Below are positions 34,543 through 43,504 of a DNA stretch of 64,000 bases, one piece after another. Below the pieces are notes generated by a model, which searched no databases, had not been told where the DNA came from, and saw only the letters and a list, made by a program, of their open reading frames with translations. Positions within the stretch are counted from its first letter, which is position 1; each line of letters begins with the position of its first letter. Source of the stretch: CAZAGD01 sp964484485 (GTDB lineage Bacteria; Desulfobacterota; SM23-61); assembly GCA_964484485.1 (NCBI GenBank), contig CAZAGD010000065.1, forward strand, positions 1-64,000, given 5' to 3'. The translations under genes were made by a program, and so were the position numbers.

Positions 34543-35577
34543 TCAGGGAATATGGTCGATCCACTGGATTACCTTATAACCATTTTTTTCTCGGGCATCG
34601 ATTTTAATGATGGCTTTCAGACTCCTCCCCAATTCGTTCTCCCTCATCCATGCTCTCGTTTCAATTGTATAGTAAGGATGTAAAGGCCGAAAAGAAATAA
34701 ACCGGCCAATTTCTTTCAAAAAAGGTTGTATTTCCGGCACGCGCTGACTGAGATCGGTCAAGTTTTCAAATTCCCTCTCTTCCCGCATCGAAATTACCTT
34801 CTCCGCTATTTCTCCGGGTAATCCCAAAAAACACCGGAGCACCGGCCACCCCGCGGCATTAAGATCAATCTGTTCGCCCGCGGCATAAACAGAGAAGATG
34901 TCTTTCAAGCCGACTATTTTTTCTTCTTTTTCTCCAGGGAATAAAATTTTTTTTCCCCAAAATAATTCTTTACTTACCCCCCTAACTAACAAAAGTTCTT
35001 CGATAGTGGCCAAGTTTCCATTTTTACAATCATAAGGTTCTTGGAGAGACCGGTAGTATTCATTTTCTGCTCCATGAGCCCGATAAAAATCATCAGGGTC
35101 GCGCCAATCAAGTATAGAGTCCACCAAAATATCTCGGCTTTCTCCTTCCAACCCTAAACACGTGGCCACTTGACGCAAAGTTCTCTCGGAAGCCAAATTA
35201 ATATTTATTTTTCCCGCTTCTCCATAAATACGTACCTGGCACGTTCCCTGGCCAAGGGAGAAAGTGTAAGGTCGGCCATCAATTAACCACTCCCACTTGG
35301 CGGCCGGAATTTGCTCTCGGAGCAGATCTTTTTTCTTTTGCCTAAGGAAAGGATCATGCCGACAGTTCAGTTCCCCAAGGGCTCGCTCATATGCTCCGCA
35401 GGCCCAGGCATATAGTTGGGCCTCTTCTTGGTAATTTTTTACGCTATAGCTCTCTAAGCGCATGGCTGAGCTAAATTCCAAGGCCACGATCACCAGGATC
35501 GTAATAATCCAAATAGTAACTACCAGAGCGACTCCCTTTTCTGGGCTATTTTTTCTATTTTGTCTGTTCATCTTCAT
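34543..35577 (-). CDS. gspK: T2SS minor pseudopilin GspK
   Basis: About 344 residues from the ATG at 35577, which overlaps the gspJ stop (ATGA); a longer reading runs through gspJ. The prepilin segment is KGVALVVTIWIITILVIVALEF, without the Glu at +5 found in other pseudopilins, which is normal for GspK. The large globular part holds KININLASERTLRQVATCLGL, DSILDWRDPDDFYRAHGAENEYY, TIEELLLVRGVSKELFWG and FSVYAAGEQIDLNAAGWPVLRCFLGL, matching the GspK SAM-like helical insertion. It caps the pseudopilus tip with GspI and GspJ. Confidence 0.92.
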   Translation of the reverse strand: MKMNRQNRKNSPEKGVALVVTIWIITILVIVALEFSSAMRLESYSVKNYQEEAQLYAWACGAYERALGELNCRHDPFLRQKKKDLLREQIPAAKWEWLIDGRPYTFSLGQGTCQVRIYGEAGKININLASERTLRQVATCLGLEGESRDILVDSILDWRDPDDFYRAHGAENEYYRSLQEPYDCKNGNLATIEELLLVRGVSKELFWGKKILFPGEKEEKIVGLKDIFSVYAAGEQIDLNAAGWPVLRCFLGLPGEIAEKVISMREEREFENLTDLSQRVPEIQPFLKEIGRFISFRPLHPYYTIETRAWMRENELGRSLKAIIKIDAREKNGYKVIQWIDHIP

Positions 35578-36293
35578 CCCGTCGGCCTTTGCGGTATTAC
35601 TCTCCTTTGGGGAACGGTCTTGATCTCTTCCCAGCGGCAAGCCGGAAGACGCATTACTAAATCTACCTGAGTGGACTTTCCTTTTTCTATTTCTTTTTCG
35701 TATTTAAAGCGCAAACGCACAGCCGCTGGCAATTGACCCCGCTCTTTACCCGACCATTCGCGCAGCCATTCCGCGTTAACACCATTGACCTTATCTTCCT
35801 CTTGGTAGTATTCAAAGTAAGCTCCCTTTAGATTTTTGAGTAGAGGCCAAGCTGCCTCCGGATCATAAACTTCTTCCTGGAGGTCTCTGTTAAGCACTCT
35901 TTTTTCCGAGAAGAAGAGAGTGCCCTCGCCGTTTTGCTGGCGCAAATCATAAATCACCAACACTAACCCTTCTAATCTTTTATAGCGTAATGAATACGTG
36001 GAAATGAATTTCAGCATCTGGGCGGTCCCTTCAAAGAATAAGTAATCTCCTTCGGCTTTGCTACTTTTGACCTTATAAGGTTGGGCCGACTTGATCTGGC
36101 GGAATAGATATTGTTCTACCGTCCTAATCTGTTGATCTATTTCTTGGATTTCTTCCCCTTTATGCCATGAAGAAAGAGCCAAGCGGAAAACTCCAAAGAT
36201 CATTAAGAGGACAAATCCCAGAATGGTTAAAGTAACCATCACCTCTACTAACGTGAATCCGCCGGTTTTTTTTCCGCAAAAAACGTTCTTCAA
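35574..36293 (-). CDS. gspJ: T2SS minor pseudopilin GspJ
   Basis: 239 residues with a prepilin cleavage site GGFTLVEVMVTLTILGFVLLMIFGVFRLAL. The globular part has the GspJ pattern QQIRTVEQYLFRQIKSAQPYKV and KGAYFEYYQEEDKVNGVNAEW-W with RLRFKYEKE. The start is TTG at 36293, overlapping the gspI stop, with GGAG upstream. Part of the tip complex with GspI and GspK. Confidence 0.9.
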   Translation of the reverse strand: MKNVFCGKKTGGFTLVEVMVTLTILGFVLLMIFGVFRLALSSWHKGEEIQEIDQQIRTVEQYLFRQIKSAQPYKVKSSKAEGDYLFFEGTAQMLKFISTYSLRYKRLEGLVLVIYDLRQQNGEGTLFFSEKRVLNRDLQEEVYDPEAAWPLLKNLKGAYFEYYQEEDKVNGVNAEWLREWSGKERGQLPAAVRLRFKYEKEIEKGKSTQVDLVMRLPACRWEEIKTVPQRRVIPQRPTG

Positions 36294-36709
36294 ATTTTTT
36301 CTTCTCCAGCAGTTTCTTTTAAAAATTTATAGGTTTCTAAAACCAAGTTTCTTTCTTTAATCCCCGCTTTCCAATTAACTTTTAACTTAATCTGATAAAG
36401 TTCCAAAGGTACAGGTACTTCTCCATATTTTTCCCTCAAAATTTCTGTTTTTTTAATTTCCAATTGCCAACGGTAGTTTTCCGGCAGCTCCCCTTCTTCC
36501 AGGCCTTCTTGCAATCGGGGTTGCAAGATAACTTCTTCTAATTTCATTCTGGCCCAGGCTGTGGCGCGCGAATACTCATTAGCGGTTTTTCCTAGCCGCA
36601 AGGCGCCTGAAAATAATTCGATGAGGACAATTAAAGCTATGCCCATTAGGCCTAAAGCTATAACCACTTCTATTAAAGTAAAGCCAAAACTATTTACTAG
36701 GCGTCTCAT
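36290..36709 (-). CDS. gspI: T2SS minor pseudopilin GspI
   Basis: 139 residues. Prepilin segment FGFTLIEVVIALGLMGIALIVLIELFSGALRLG, followed by TAWARMKLEEVILQPRLQEG and a short beta domain. Size and position between gspH and gspJ fit GspI. Three bases after gspH. Confidence 0.88.
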   Translation of the reverse strand: MRRLVNSFGFTLIEVVIALGLMGIALIVLIELFSGALRLGKTANEYSRATAWARMKLEEVILQPRLQEGLEEGELPENYRWQLEIKKTEILREKYGEVPVPLELYQIKLKVNWKAGIKERNLVLETYKFLKETAGEEKI

Positions 36710-36711
36710 AT

Positions 36712-37197
36712 CTAAATTTTTTCTATTTCTACTAAGCCGGTTAAAAAACTGATCTTGATGAGGTACCCTTTTTGCTCTGGATCGGCCAGCAGTATTTGGC
36801 CGCCATTGGCCTGCCCTGTAGGGTAAAATTCAATAGCCGGTAAATCTGTATTGTATTTCCCGGGGTTTATTTCTTCTCGCAAATTTATGCCCGCGGGGAT
36901 TTGATATTTAATCTTCTCTATCCAGGTGATACCTGTTTCTTCTTTTTTTTCTGATATTAGCGCCCGGACGATTAATTCTCTTTGTTTTTGATCGATAAGG
37001 ATTTGATGTATTTGCCCTTTTTGAATCGTGGCGAGACGGCAATAGCGTAAAATTCCCGCTATTTTTTGGGCCGTTCCTTTTAATTCTACGGCCTTGGCCA
37101 GGCGGGCCATAGAAGGGACGACTAAATACCCGGCCAGGCTCAACAAGATAAGAACCAAAACTAATTCGAGGAGCGTAAAGCCTTTATTTTTTCTCAT
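36712..37197 (-). CDS. gspH: T2SS minor pseudopilin GspH
   Basis: About 161 residues from ATG 37197, with GGAAGGAT just upstream; the TTG one codon earlier is an alternative. Prepilin segment NKGFTLLELVLVLILLSLAGYLVVPSM, then a GspH-type beta domain (ILRYCRLATIQKGQIHQILIDQKQRELIVRA, AIEFYPTGQANGGQILLAD). It overlaps the end of gspG by 14 bases, so is translationally coupled. Confidence 0.88.
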   Translation of the reverse strand: MRKNKGFTLLELVLVLILLSLAGYLVVPSMARLAKAVELKGTAQKIAGILRYCRLATIQKGQIHQILIDQKQRELIVRALISEKKEETGITWIEKIKYQIPAGINLREEINPGKYNTDLPAIEFYPTGQANGGQILLADPEQKGYLIKISFLTGLVEIEKI

Positions 37198-37624
37198 CAA
37201 TATCCTTCCAGCTCACAATATCTTGATTTTCCCCTTCCCCGCCTTCAACTCCATCCAGGCCATATGAAATTAAATCATACTCTCCATGCTCTCCCGGACA
37301 TTTATAAACATAGGCTCTCCCCCATGGATCTTTGGGGATTTCTTTTGGCAAATAAGGACCTTTCCACCCCTCCATTCCCGAGGGTTTCTCTCTTAAAGCT
37401 CTTAATCCTTCTTCGGTAGTGGGGTAACGGCCTACGTCCAAGCGTAAAGCATCCAGAGCCGTCCCGAATAGCTCAATCTGCGCTTTGGCTGCCTTTTGTT
37501 TAGCTGTACTCACTTTGCCGAAAAGTCTTGGGCCCACTAAGGCAGCTAACAGACCAATGATAATAATTACTATTAGCAATTCAATCAAGGTGAATCCTTT
37601 AACTCTCCTTGATTTTCTCAGCAT
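37184..37624 (-). CDS. gspG: T2SS major pseudopilin GspG
   Basis: 146 residues. Prepilin motif KGFTLIELLIVIIIIGLLAALVGPRLFGKV, then the GspG signature QIELFGTALDALRLDVGRYPTTEEGLRALREKP, GPYLPKEIPKDPWGRAYVYKCPGEHGEYDLISYGLDGVEGGEGENQDIVSW, including the calcium-site loop near the C-terminus. It polymerises into the pseudopilus. AAGGAGG precedes the ATG. A family B repeat separates it from gspF upstream. Confidence 0.97.
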   Translation of the reverse strand: MLRKSRRVKGFTLIELLIVIIIIGLLAALVGPRLFGKVSTAKQKAAKAQIELFGTALDALRLDVGRYPTTEEGLRALREKPSGMEGWKGPYLPKEIPKDPWGRAYVYKCPGEHGEYDLISYGLDGVEGGEGENQDIVSWKDIDEKK

Positions 37625-37644
37625 CTATCCTCCTTAGAATCTAC

Positions 37645-37812
37645 CCTTTATCCCCCACTCTCCCCCGTGGTCGGGTGTCAGTAGGACAGTGTCGGAACGA
37701 CAATCGTACCGATTCGTCCCGACTCTTATCTACTCTCCCCATGCTTGGGGAGAGGTTTTAGGTTGAGGGGTTAAAAATGGCCAAGGTCATTTATTCAATG
37801 CTTCTATTAATC
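37645..37812. repeat. Family B repeat inside the gsp operon, copy B1 (degenerate ends)
   Basis: Contains the B core: TGTCAGTAGGACA, GTCGGAACGA...TCGTCCCGAC and CTCTCCCCATGCTTGGGGAG, as in B2 and B3. The right end ATGCTTCTATTAATCATTAA is a decayed terminal repeat; the left terminal repeat is not recognisable. It sits between gspF (stop at 37814) and gspG, the only sizeable gap in the gsp operon. Confidence 0.75.
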
Positions 37813-37813
37813 A

Positions 37814-39028
37814 TTAAAAAGGAATCTCTTGTAAACTAAAAACTGCTAAAAGCATGGAGATGACGATAAATCCAATAATAAGTCCCATGACTAAGATGAT
37901 TAAGGGTTCCAACAAGGAAACTAAACGCTTGGTAGTGTTTTGAATGCTCTCTTCATAGCTAGTAGCTACTTTGTGCAACATCTCTTCCAGTTTTCCGGTT
38001 TCTTCCCCAACCTCGATCATATGCACAGCGAGGGCGGGAAAGATCTGTATTTCTTTTAAGGCTCGCGCCATCCCTTTGCCTTCCCGCAGCCGTTCCTGGA
38101 CATAATCAATGGCCTTGGCTACAGCTTGGTTTTGAGAAACTTCTCTTACCAGACTAAGGGCAGACAAAATGGGTACGCCGCTTTGTAACAAAGTTCCCAA
38201 AGTCCTCGAAAATCTGGCCACTTCAATTTTTTTTATGAGCGAGCCGAAGGCCGGCCAGGATAATTTGAAACGGTCCCAGCGCCATCTTCTCTCTTCGCCT
38301 TGAATATAGGCTTTCAAACATATGTAAAAAAAACCAATTAAAACAATTCCTAACCACCAATAATTGCGAAAATATTGACTTCCCACCAAGACCATCTGCG
38401 TCGGCAGAGGAATAGCTTGACCAAGATCGGCAAAAAGGCGACTGAAACGGGGGATAACGAAAGCTACCAAAATAGTAATGGAAACGGCACTCACGGCAGT
38501 CAATATAACCGGGTAGATTAATATGGAAATCAAATACTCCTTTATTTCTTTTACTCTTTGCAAATACTGCACCAAGCGCATAAAAATGGTTTCTAAAAAA
38601 CCCCCTACTTCCCCAGCTTTAACCATGTTAATGTATAAATTAGGAAAAACCTGCGGATGATTGGCTAGGGCTTCTCCTAAGGAGCTTCCGCCGCGGATCC
38701 GAGCTAAGACATCGCGGAGAATTTCTTGCATTCTTAGATCGGGAGTTAAAGAAGCTAATATATCTAAGCTGCGGTCCAAAGGGAGCCCCGCGGAAATTAA
38801 TGTAGCTAACTCCTGCGTAAAGGTCAACAGATTACTTATTCTCCTCCGCCCGGAAGGGAATGAGGGAAGACGCCATTTTTTTAAGGTTCTCTGCCGGGAG
38901 ACAACGCGAACGGGTATATAACCCTGGTCTTGCAAATTGCGGACAATGGTTTTTTCATCCTTTCCTTCGAGAAAGCCTTCAACTACTTGCCCAGTATTAG
39001 TTATCGCTTTATAAAAATATTCAGCCAT
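37814..39028 (-). CDS. gspF: T2SS inner-membrane platform protein GspF
   Basis: 404 residues. Two GspF/PilC domains with membrane helices near residues 170-195, 220-240 and 375-400. Stretches: LLTFTQELATLISAGLPLDRSLDILASLTPDLRMQEILRDVLARIRGGSSLGEALANHPQVFPNLYINMVKAGEVGGFLE and ARFSRTLGTLLQSGVPILSALSLVREVSQNQAVAKAIDYVQERLREGKGMARAL. Standard length. It is the membrane base of the T2SS motor. Follows gspE. Confidence 0.97.
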   Translation of the reverse strand: MAEYFYKAITNTGQVVEGFLEGKDEKTIVRNLQDQGYIPVRVVSRQRTLKKWRLPSFPSGRRRISNLLTFTQELATLISAGLPLDRSLDILASLTPDLRMQEILRDVLARIRGGSSLGEALANHPQVFPNLYINMVKAGEVGGFLETIFMRLVQYLQRVKEIKEYLISILIYPVILTAVSAVSITILVAFVIPRFSRLFADLGQAIPLPTQMVLVGSQYFRNYWWLGIVLIGFFYICLKAYIQGEERRWRWDRFKLSWPAFGSLIKKIEVARFSRTLGTLLQSGVPILSALSLVREVSQNQAVAKAIDYVQERLREGKGMARALKEIQIFPALAVHMIEVGEETGKLEEMLHKVATSYEESIQNTTKRLVSLLEPLIILVMGLIIGFIVISMLLAVFSLQEIPF

Positions 39029-39084
39029 TTAAATTATTTTTTCTATAAAATACTTTAATTTTTTTGATCTGCGCCAGAAATATT

Positions 39085-40797
39085 TTAAGTGATATTTTCT
39101 TCCTGAGTTACCCTCAAAACCTCGGAGATCGTGGTTATTCCGCGTTTTACTTTCAACCAACCATCTTCTCTTAAAGTGCGCATCCCCTTCTGCAAGGCTA
39201 CCTGTTTTATGGTATTGGCATCTTTTCTATCTAAGATCAATCGTTGAATTTCCTCGTCCACCTTAAGCAGTTCAAATATGCCTGTTCTTCCCCAATATCC
39301 TGTGTGCGAACAGTTCGCGCAACCCCGGACTTCGTGAATTTTAAAAAATGGTAATTCTTCTTTAGCAATTTTCATCTCTTTTAAGACTTGGGGTTCAGGA
39401 GAATAACTTAGCCGACAATGAGGACAGGATACGCGTACTAATCTTTGAGCTAAAATACCCAAAATAGTAGAAGAAAGTAGATAATCTTCCATCCCCATGT
39501 CAATGAGGCGGGTAATAGCACTGGGAGCGTCATTGGTGTGGAGGGTACTCAAAACTAAATGGCCGGTAAGCGCTGAGTGGATGGCTATTTCAGCAGTTTC
39601 GGCATCGCGAATTTCTCCAATAAGGATCACATCCGGGTCTTGGCGCACTATCGAACGCAAAGCGTTGGCAAACGTAAGACCAATGGCCGGCTTTACTTGG
39701 ATCTGATTAATGCCGGGTAATTGATACTCTACGGGATCCTCTACCGTGATAATCTTTTTTTCGGCAGAATTTATTTTTTGTAAGGCACAATATAAGGTCG
39801 TAGTCTTACCGCTCCCCGTGGGGCCGGTGACCAGGATTATGCCATGAGGATGACGAATAAGTTCTTCCACTTCTCGGCGGGTGTCTTCCTGGAAGCCGAG
39901 CTGTTCCATTTCCAAAACCATGCTGCCTTTATCCAAGATGCGCAAAACAACAGACTCTCCGTGAATAGTAGGCACAGAAGAAACTCGGAAATCAATTTCT
40001 TTTCCCTTAACGCGCAGCATCATCCGCCCATCTTGAGGAAGACGTCTTTCGGCTATATTTAGCTTGGCCATAATTTTTAAACGGGAAATTATGGCTGCTT
40101 GCAGTCGCTTCGGAGGTGATTCTACATCGTGGAGAACGCCATCTATTCTATAGCGCACCCGAAAGTGATCTTCAAAAGGTTCGAAATGTATATCACTAGC
40201 CCTTCTTTCAATGGCCTTGGTAATAATTAAATTTACTAACCTGATTACCGGCCCTTCCGAAGCCATATCTCTCAGAAGATCAACATTTTCTTCCTCATCG
40301 CTGCGATACTCAGGCAAACGATCAATGTCTTCTATAATCTTCTCCATGGAAGTTAAGCCAGAACCATAAACCCGATCGATGCCTCGCTTAATGTCTTCTT
40401 CCAAGCCAGCCAAGACTTTAATTTCATACTTTATGGCTAAACGCAGAGCTTCCAAGGCATGAAAGTCTTGTGGGTTGGCCATTATTATAGTTAAAGTATT
40501 ATTTTCTAATTTAGCCGGCAAAATTTTAGCGGCTTTCATAAAATGGAGGGAAATTTGGTCAAAAAGAATTGGTTCATCTGGAAAATCTTCTGCCTTGGCA
40601 AAAGGGACTTTAAAAATTTCTGCCAAAGCCGATTGATATTCGGCTAAAGTTATATAACCTTTTTTGAGCAGGATTTCTTCTAAGGAATATTTGTCATCTA
40701 AAGGGTCTTCCTTTATTAATTTTTCATAATCCCCTTTTTTTAATATACCTTTGTTAATTAAATGGTTTAAAATATAAATCTTAAAATTTTTCGTCAT
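39085..40797 (-). CDS. gspE: T2SS ATPase GspE
   Basis: About 570 residues from ATG 40797, which has GGAGGG at good spacing; the longer reading adds 50 residues lacking family resemblance. N-terminal T2SSE_N domain (GYITLAEYQSALAEIFKVPFAK), then Walker A GPTGSGKTTTLY, Asp-box EDPVEYQLPGINQIQVKPAIGLTFA, Walker B RSIVRQDPDVILIGEIRDAETAEIAIHSALTGHLVLSTLHTND, and a zinc-binding pair (CPHC ... CANC). It powers pseudopilus assembly. First gene of the gsp operon, divergent from an MFS gene. Confidence 0.97.
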   Translation of the reverse strand: MTKNFKIYILNHLINKGILKKGDYEKLIKEDPLDDKYSLEEILLKKGYITLAEYQSALAEIFKVPFAKAEDFPDEPILFDQISLHFMKAAKILPAKLENNTLTIIMANPQDFHALEALRLAIKYEIKVLAGLEEDIKRGIDRVYGSGLTSMEKIIEDIDRLPEYRSDEEENVDLLRDMASEGPVIRLVNLIITKAIERRASDIHFEPFEDHFRVRYRIDGVLHDVESPPKRLQAAIISRLKIMAKLNIAERRLPQDGRMMLRVKGKEIDFRVSSVPTIHGESVVLRILDKGSMVLEMEQLGFQEDTRREVEELIRHPHGIILVTGPTGSGKTTTLYCALQKINSAEKKIITVEDPVEYQLPGINQIQVKPAIGLTFANALRSIVRQDPDVILIGEIRDAETAEIAIHSALTGHLVLSTLHTNDAPSAITRLIDMGMEDYLLSSTILGILAQRLVRVSCPHCRLSYSPEPQVLKEMKIAKEELPFFKIHEVRGCANCSHTGYWGRTGIFELLKVDEEIQRLILDRKDANTIKQVALQKGMRTLREDGWLKVKRGITTISEVLRVTQEENIT

Positions 40798-40869
40798 AAT
40801 TTTGCCCTCCACTCTGCCTGCTATCAATTTCAGAACCTGGCCAAAGAGGGCAGGGTAATTTTGGGTTAG

Positions 40870-40875
40870 ATTATA
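40870..40875 (-). promoter_or_regulatory. Candidate -10 box of the gsp operon
   Basis: Minus strand TATAAT (40875-40870), about 70 bases before the gspE ATG, in an AT-rich 148-base gap between gspE and the divergent MFS gene. No good -35 box lies at 17 bases (run of T only), so the call is weak. Confidence 0.3.
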
Positions 40876-40945
40876 TAATAATAATCGGCAGAAAAAAATA
40901 TTAAAATTACTATTTTTATGCCGCAAAGGACCGGTTTCCATCTTC

Positions 40946-42139
40946 ATGGGCTATAAATTAACCAGATATGAAGAGAAGAAATTTTGGGGCCTAAATCGCC
41001 AAATTTTTGTTCTTGGTTGGGTCAGCTTTTTTACAGATGTGAGCAGCGAGATGATTTATCCGCTCCTCCCCGTCTTTTTGACCAGCGTTTTAGGGGCCAG
41101 CCCTACTTTCTTAGGTTTTATTGAGGGGATAGCGGAAACTACGGCTTCCCTTTTCAAGCTCTTTTCTGGTTGGCTGTCCGATCGATGGCAAAAAAGAAAA
41201 GCCTTGGTGGTATTTGGTTACTTACTATCTTCTGTCGTTCGTCCCCTGGTAGCAGTCGCTACTTCAGCCAGCCAGGTGCTAATAATTCGTTTCCTCGACC
41301 GGGTGGGGAAAGGAATCAGAACGTCTCCGCGTGATGCTTTAATCGCTGACTCAACCACAGAAGATGTTCAAGGAAAATCTTTTGGTTTTCAAAGGGCTAT
41401 GGATCATACGGGGGCGGTAATTGGGCCATTCATCTCATTTTTATTGATCTCTTATTTCACCCAAGATTACCGCCTTATCTTTGCCTTGGCTTTTATCCCT
41501 GCTTTTGGCGCTGTTTTCATCTTAATTGGGGGAGTGCGCGAAAAAATTATTTCCCCCCTCCCTTCCGTAAATCCTTGGAGAAAATTTAGCCTAAAATCTT
41601 TTTCTCCATCCTTCCGCATTTTTCTTCTCGCCGTCACTATTTTTAGTTTAGGAAATTCCAGTGATGCTTTCTTGATTCTGCGCGCTAAAGAAAATGGGGT
41701 AGGCGTGGCTTGGATTCCTGTCCTTTGGATGATCCTCCATGTGGTGAAATCTCTTTCAGCTACCCCCGGTGGAATTCTTTCCGATCGTTGGGGGAGGAAA
41801 AAGACCATTATTCTCGGTTGGCTTCTTTATAGCGCCATTTATTGGGGATTTGCTTGGAGCAAATCCCCAGAAGCAATCTGGCTTCTCTTTACGGTCTACG
41901 GTCTATTTTATGGCCTTACGGAGGGGGCGGAGAGGGCCTTGGTCACGGATTTAGTTCCGGCCACTTGGCGCGGCACAGCTTTTGGTTTATACAATTTCTC
42001 CGTTGGGTTGAGTACTTTACCCGCGAGTCTGCTCCTAGGCTTTTTTTGGGAAAAATTCGGCGCTCCCTTCGCTTTTTCTTTCGGAGCCTCCTTAGCCCTC
42101 CTGGCCGTATGTTTATTGGGGTTTGGTCTAAAAAAATAA
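40946..42139 (+). CDS. Major facilitator superfamily transporter
   Basis: 397 residues, about 12 helices. WVSFFTDVSSEMIYPLLPVFLTSVLGASPTFLGFIEGIAETTASLFKLFSGWLSDRWQKRKALVVFGY, with the MFS loop motif GWLSDRWQKRK and second-half GGILSDRWGRKKTI; DRVGKGIRTSPRDALIADST is characteristic of a bacterial drug/metabolite transporter group. Substrate unknown. Divergent from gspE. Converges on the acuC-like gene with 12 bases between stops. Confidence 0.88.
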   Translation: MGYKLTRYEEKKFWGLNRQIFVLGWVSFFTDVSSEMIYPLLPVFLTSVLGASPTFLGFIEGIAETTASLFKLFSGWLSDRWQKRKALVVFGYLLSSVVRPLVAVATSASQVLIIRFLDRVGKGIRTSPRDALIADSTTEDVQGKSFGFQRAMDHTGAVIGPFISFLLISYFTQDYRLIFALAFIPAFGAVFILIGGVREKIISPLPSVNPWRKFSLKSFSPSFRIFLLAVTIFSLGNSSDAFLILRAKENGVGVAWIPVLWMILHVVKSLSATPGGILSDRWGRKKTIILGWLLYSAIYWGFAWSKSPEAIWLLFTVYGLFYGLTEGAERALVTDLVPATWRGTAFGLYNFSVGLSTLPASLLLGFFWEKFGAPFAFSFGASLALLAVCLLGFGLKK

Positions 42140-42151
42140 AAAATCGAATTT

Positions 42152-43330
42152 TTATATTCTATGAATGGGGAAAATTACTTTTTTTAGATAAGCTAAAATG
42201 CGATCAATTTCCTTATTTAATCGCTCTTTTTCCTCTCCCCGGGCATATAGAGGTAGGTCGTATAATTCTCCGGCCTCGATTTCCGGGCCGTACATCATGC
42301 CCCCTACTGCTCCCGCGTATTCATCTTTGGGCTCTTGGCCGCTTAGAATGGCCCAAGCTAAAGTCCAATTTCGCGCGGTTTTGTATAGGTCATAACCGCC
42401 GCCACCTAAAACCAGAATGGAGGAAGAGTTTTGGGTGAGTATCTTTATTGCTTGGCTATAGCTGGCATTGGTAATCTGCAAATGAGTTAGGGGATCGGCT
42501 ACGTGCATATCAGCGCCGATTTGGGCTATAAGAATGTCCGCATTGAAGCTTGCTAACAGGGGAGGGACAATTTCTTTAAAGGCTCTAAGAAAAACTTCAT
42601 CGTCGCAGCCTTGGGGTAAAGGGAAGTTAATATTATATCCCCTCCCCTTTCCTTCCCCAATTTCATCTTCAAAGCCTGACCAAGGGTAGAGGAATTGTCC
42701 GCTTTCATGAAAAGAAATTTTTAAGACGCGATGGTCACGATAAAAAGCTTCCTGCACTCCATTTCCATGATGAGCATCAATGTCCACATAAGCCACGCGC
42801 CGGCCTTCTTGTAAAAGATCAGCAATGGTTACTCCTATGTCATTTATATAACAAAATCCTTCCGCTCGATTTCTGCGGGCATGGTGAAATCCACCCAATG
42901 GATTAAAAGCTACGTTAACTTCACCAGCCGCAACCAATTCGGCTCCTAATTGGGTGGCTCCCGCACAGAGAGCGGCAAAATCAAAAACTCCAGGAAAAAT
43001 AGGGTTGTCTTCAGTACCCAATCCATATTGCAAAAGTTTACTGGCCAATTCATCAAAACCTTCGCCTAAAATATTACCGTTTAAAGTATTGGCCCTTTGC
43101 AAAACTTTTAAAAAATTGGGATCATGGAATCTACTCAATTCGGCTAAAGTTAAAGGTAAGGGTTTAATCATTCTTATCCAAGGTCTTTCGAGAAGACCGT
43201 AGCGATGGCAAAGATCAAGCATAATTTTAGCTCGCACCGGCTTAAAGGGGTGATGAGGGCTGAATTCAATACTAGTTAGTTCTTCCGCATAAATAAAAGC
43301 GCAATTAAATTTTTCGCTCCGCGGTTGCAT
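42152..43330 (-). CDS. AcuC/histone-deacetylase family zinc hydrolase
   Basis: 392 residues of the HDAC superfamily: FSPHHPFKPVRAKIMLDLC, the catalytic HHARRNRAEGFCYINDIGVTIADLL, the zinc ligands in YVDIDAHHGNGVQEAFYRD and, further on, QIGADMHVADPLTHLQITNASY, then LGGGGYD. AcuC proteins deacetylate acetyl-CoA synthetase and other lysines; acetylpolyamine amidohydrolase is an alternative. The candidate promoter leaves only a few bases of leader before the ATG, and no ribosome site is visible, so the message may be leaderless. Confidence 0.9.
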   Translation of the reverse strand: MQPRSEKFNCAFIYAEELTSIEFSPHHPFKPVRAKIMLDLCHRYGLLERPWIRMIKPLPLTLAELSRFHDPNFLKVLQRANTLNGNILGEGFDELASKLLQYGLGTEDNPIFPGVFDFAALCAGATQLGAELVAAGEVNVAFNPLGGFHHARRNRAEGFCYINDIGVTIADLLQEGRRVAYVDIDAHHGNGVQEAFYRDHRVLKISFHESGQFLYPWSGFEDEIGEGKGRGYNINFPLPQGCDDEVFLRAFKEIVPPLLASFNADILIAQIGADMHVADPLTHLQITNASYSQAIKILTQNSSSILVLGGGGYDLYKTARNWTLAWAILSGQEPKDEYAGAVGGMMYGPEIEAGELYDLPLYARGEEKERLNKEIDRILAYLKKVIFPIHRI

Positions 43331-43339
43331 AATCTTAAT

Positions 43340-43367
43340 ATCATATATATTATTTGGGGAGGGTCAA
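43340..43367 (-). promoter_or_regulatory. Candidate promoter of the AcuC-like gene
   Basis: Minus strand TTGACC (43367-43362), 16-base spacer, TATGAT (43345-43340); each box matches five of six. The -10 box ends only about nine bases before the ATG at 43330. Between this and the next gene (43368-43504) there is no other recognisable feature apart from the ribosome site AGGAGG at 43491. Confidence 0.55.
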
Positions 43368-43504
43368 TATTTTTTTCGCCTAACCGTTGGTACCTTTGAA
43401 AAATTAGACAGAATCCCAGGAGGAGATGGAGAGGTAAGCGAGTTTTTTGTTGACTTTGATTTCCCAGAAAATGCTGCCGATATGACTATGCAGGAGGTTT
43501 GGTC

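Noticed and set aside
41842..42438. 198-codon ORF overlapping the MFS and AcuC genes
   Set aside because: It is in another frame of two genes with clear family motifs; Arg/Gly/Phe-rich with no domain.
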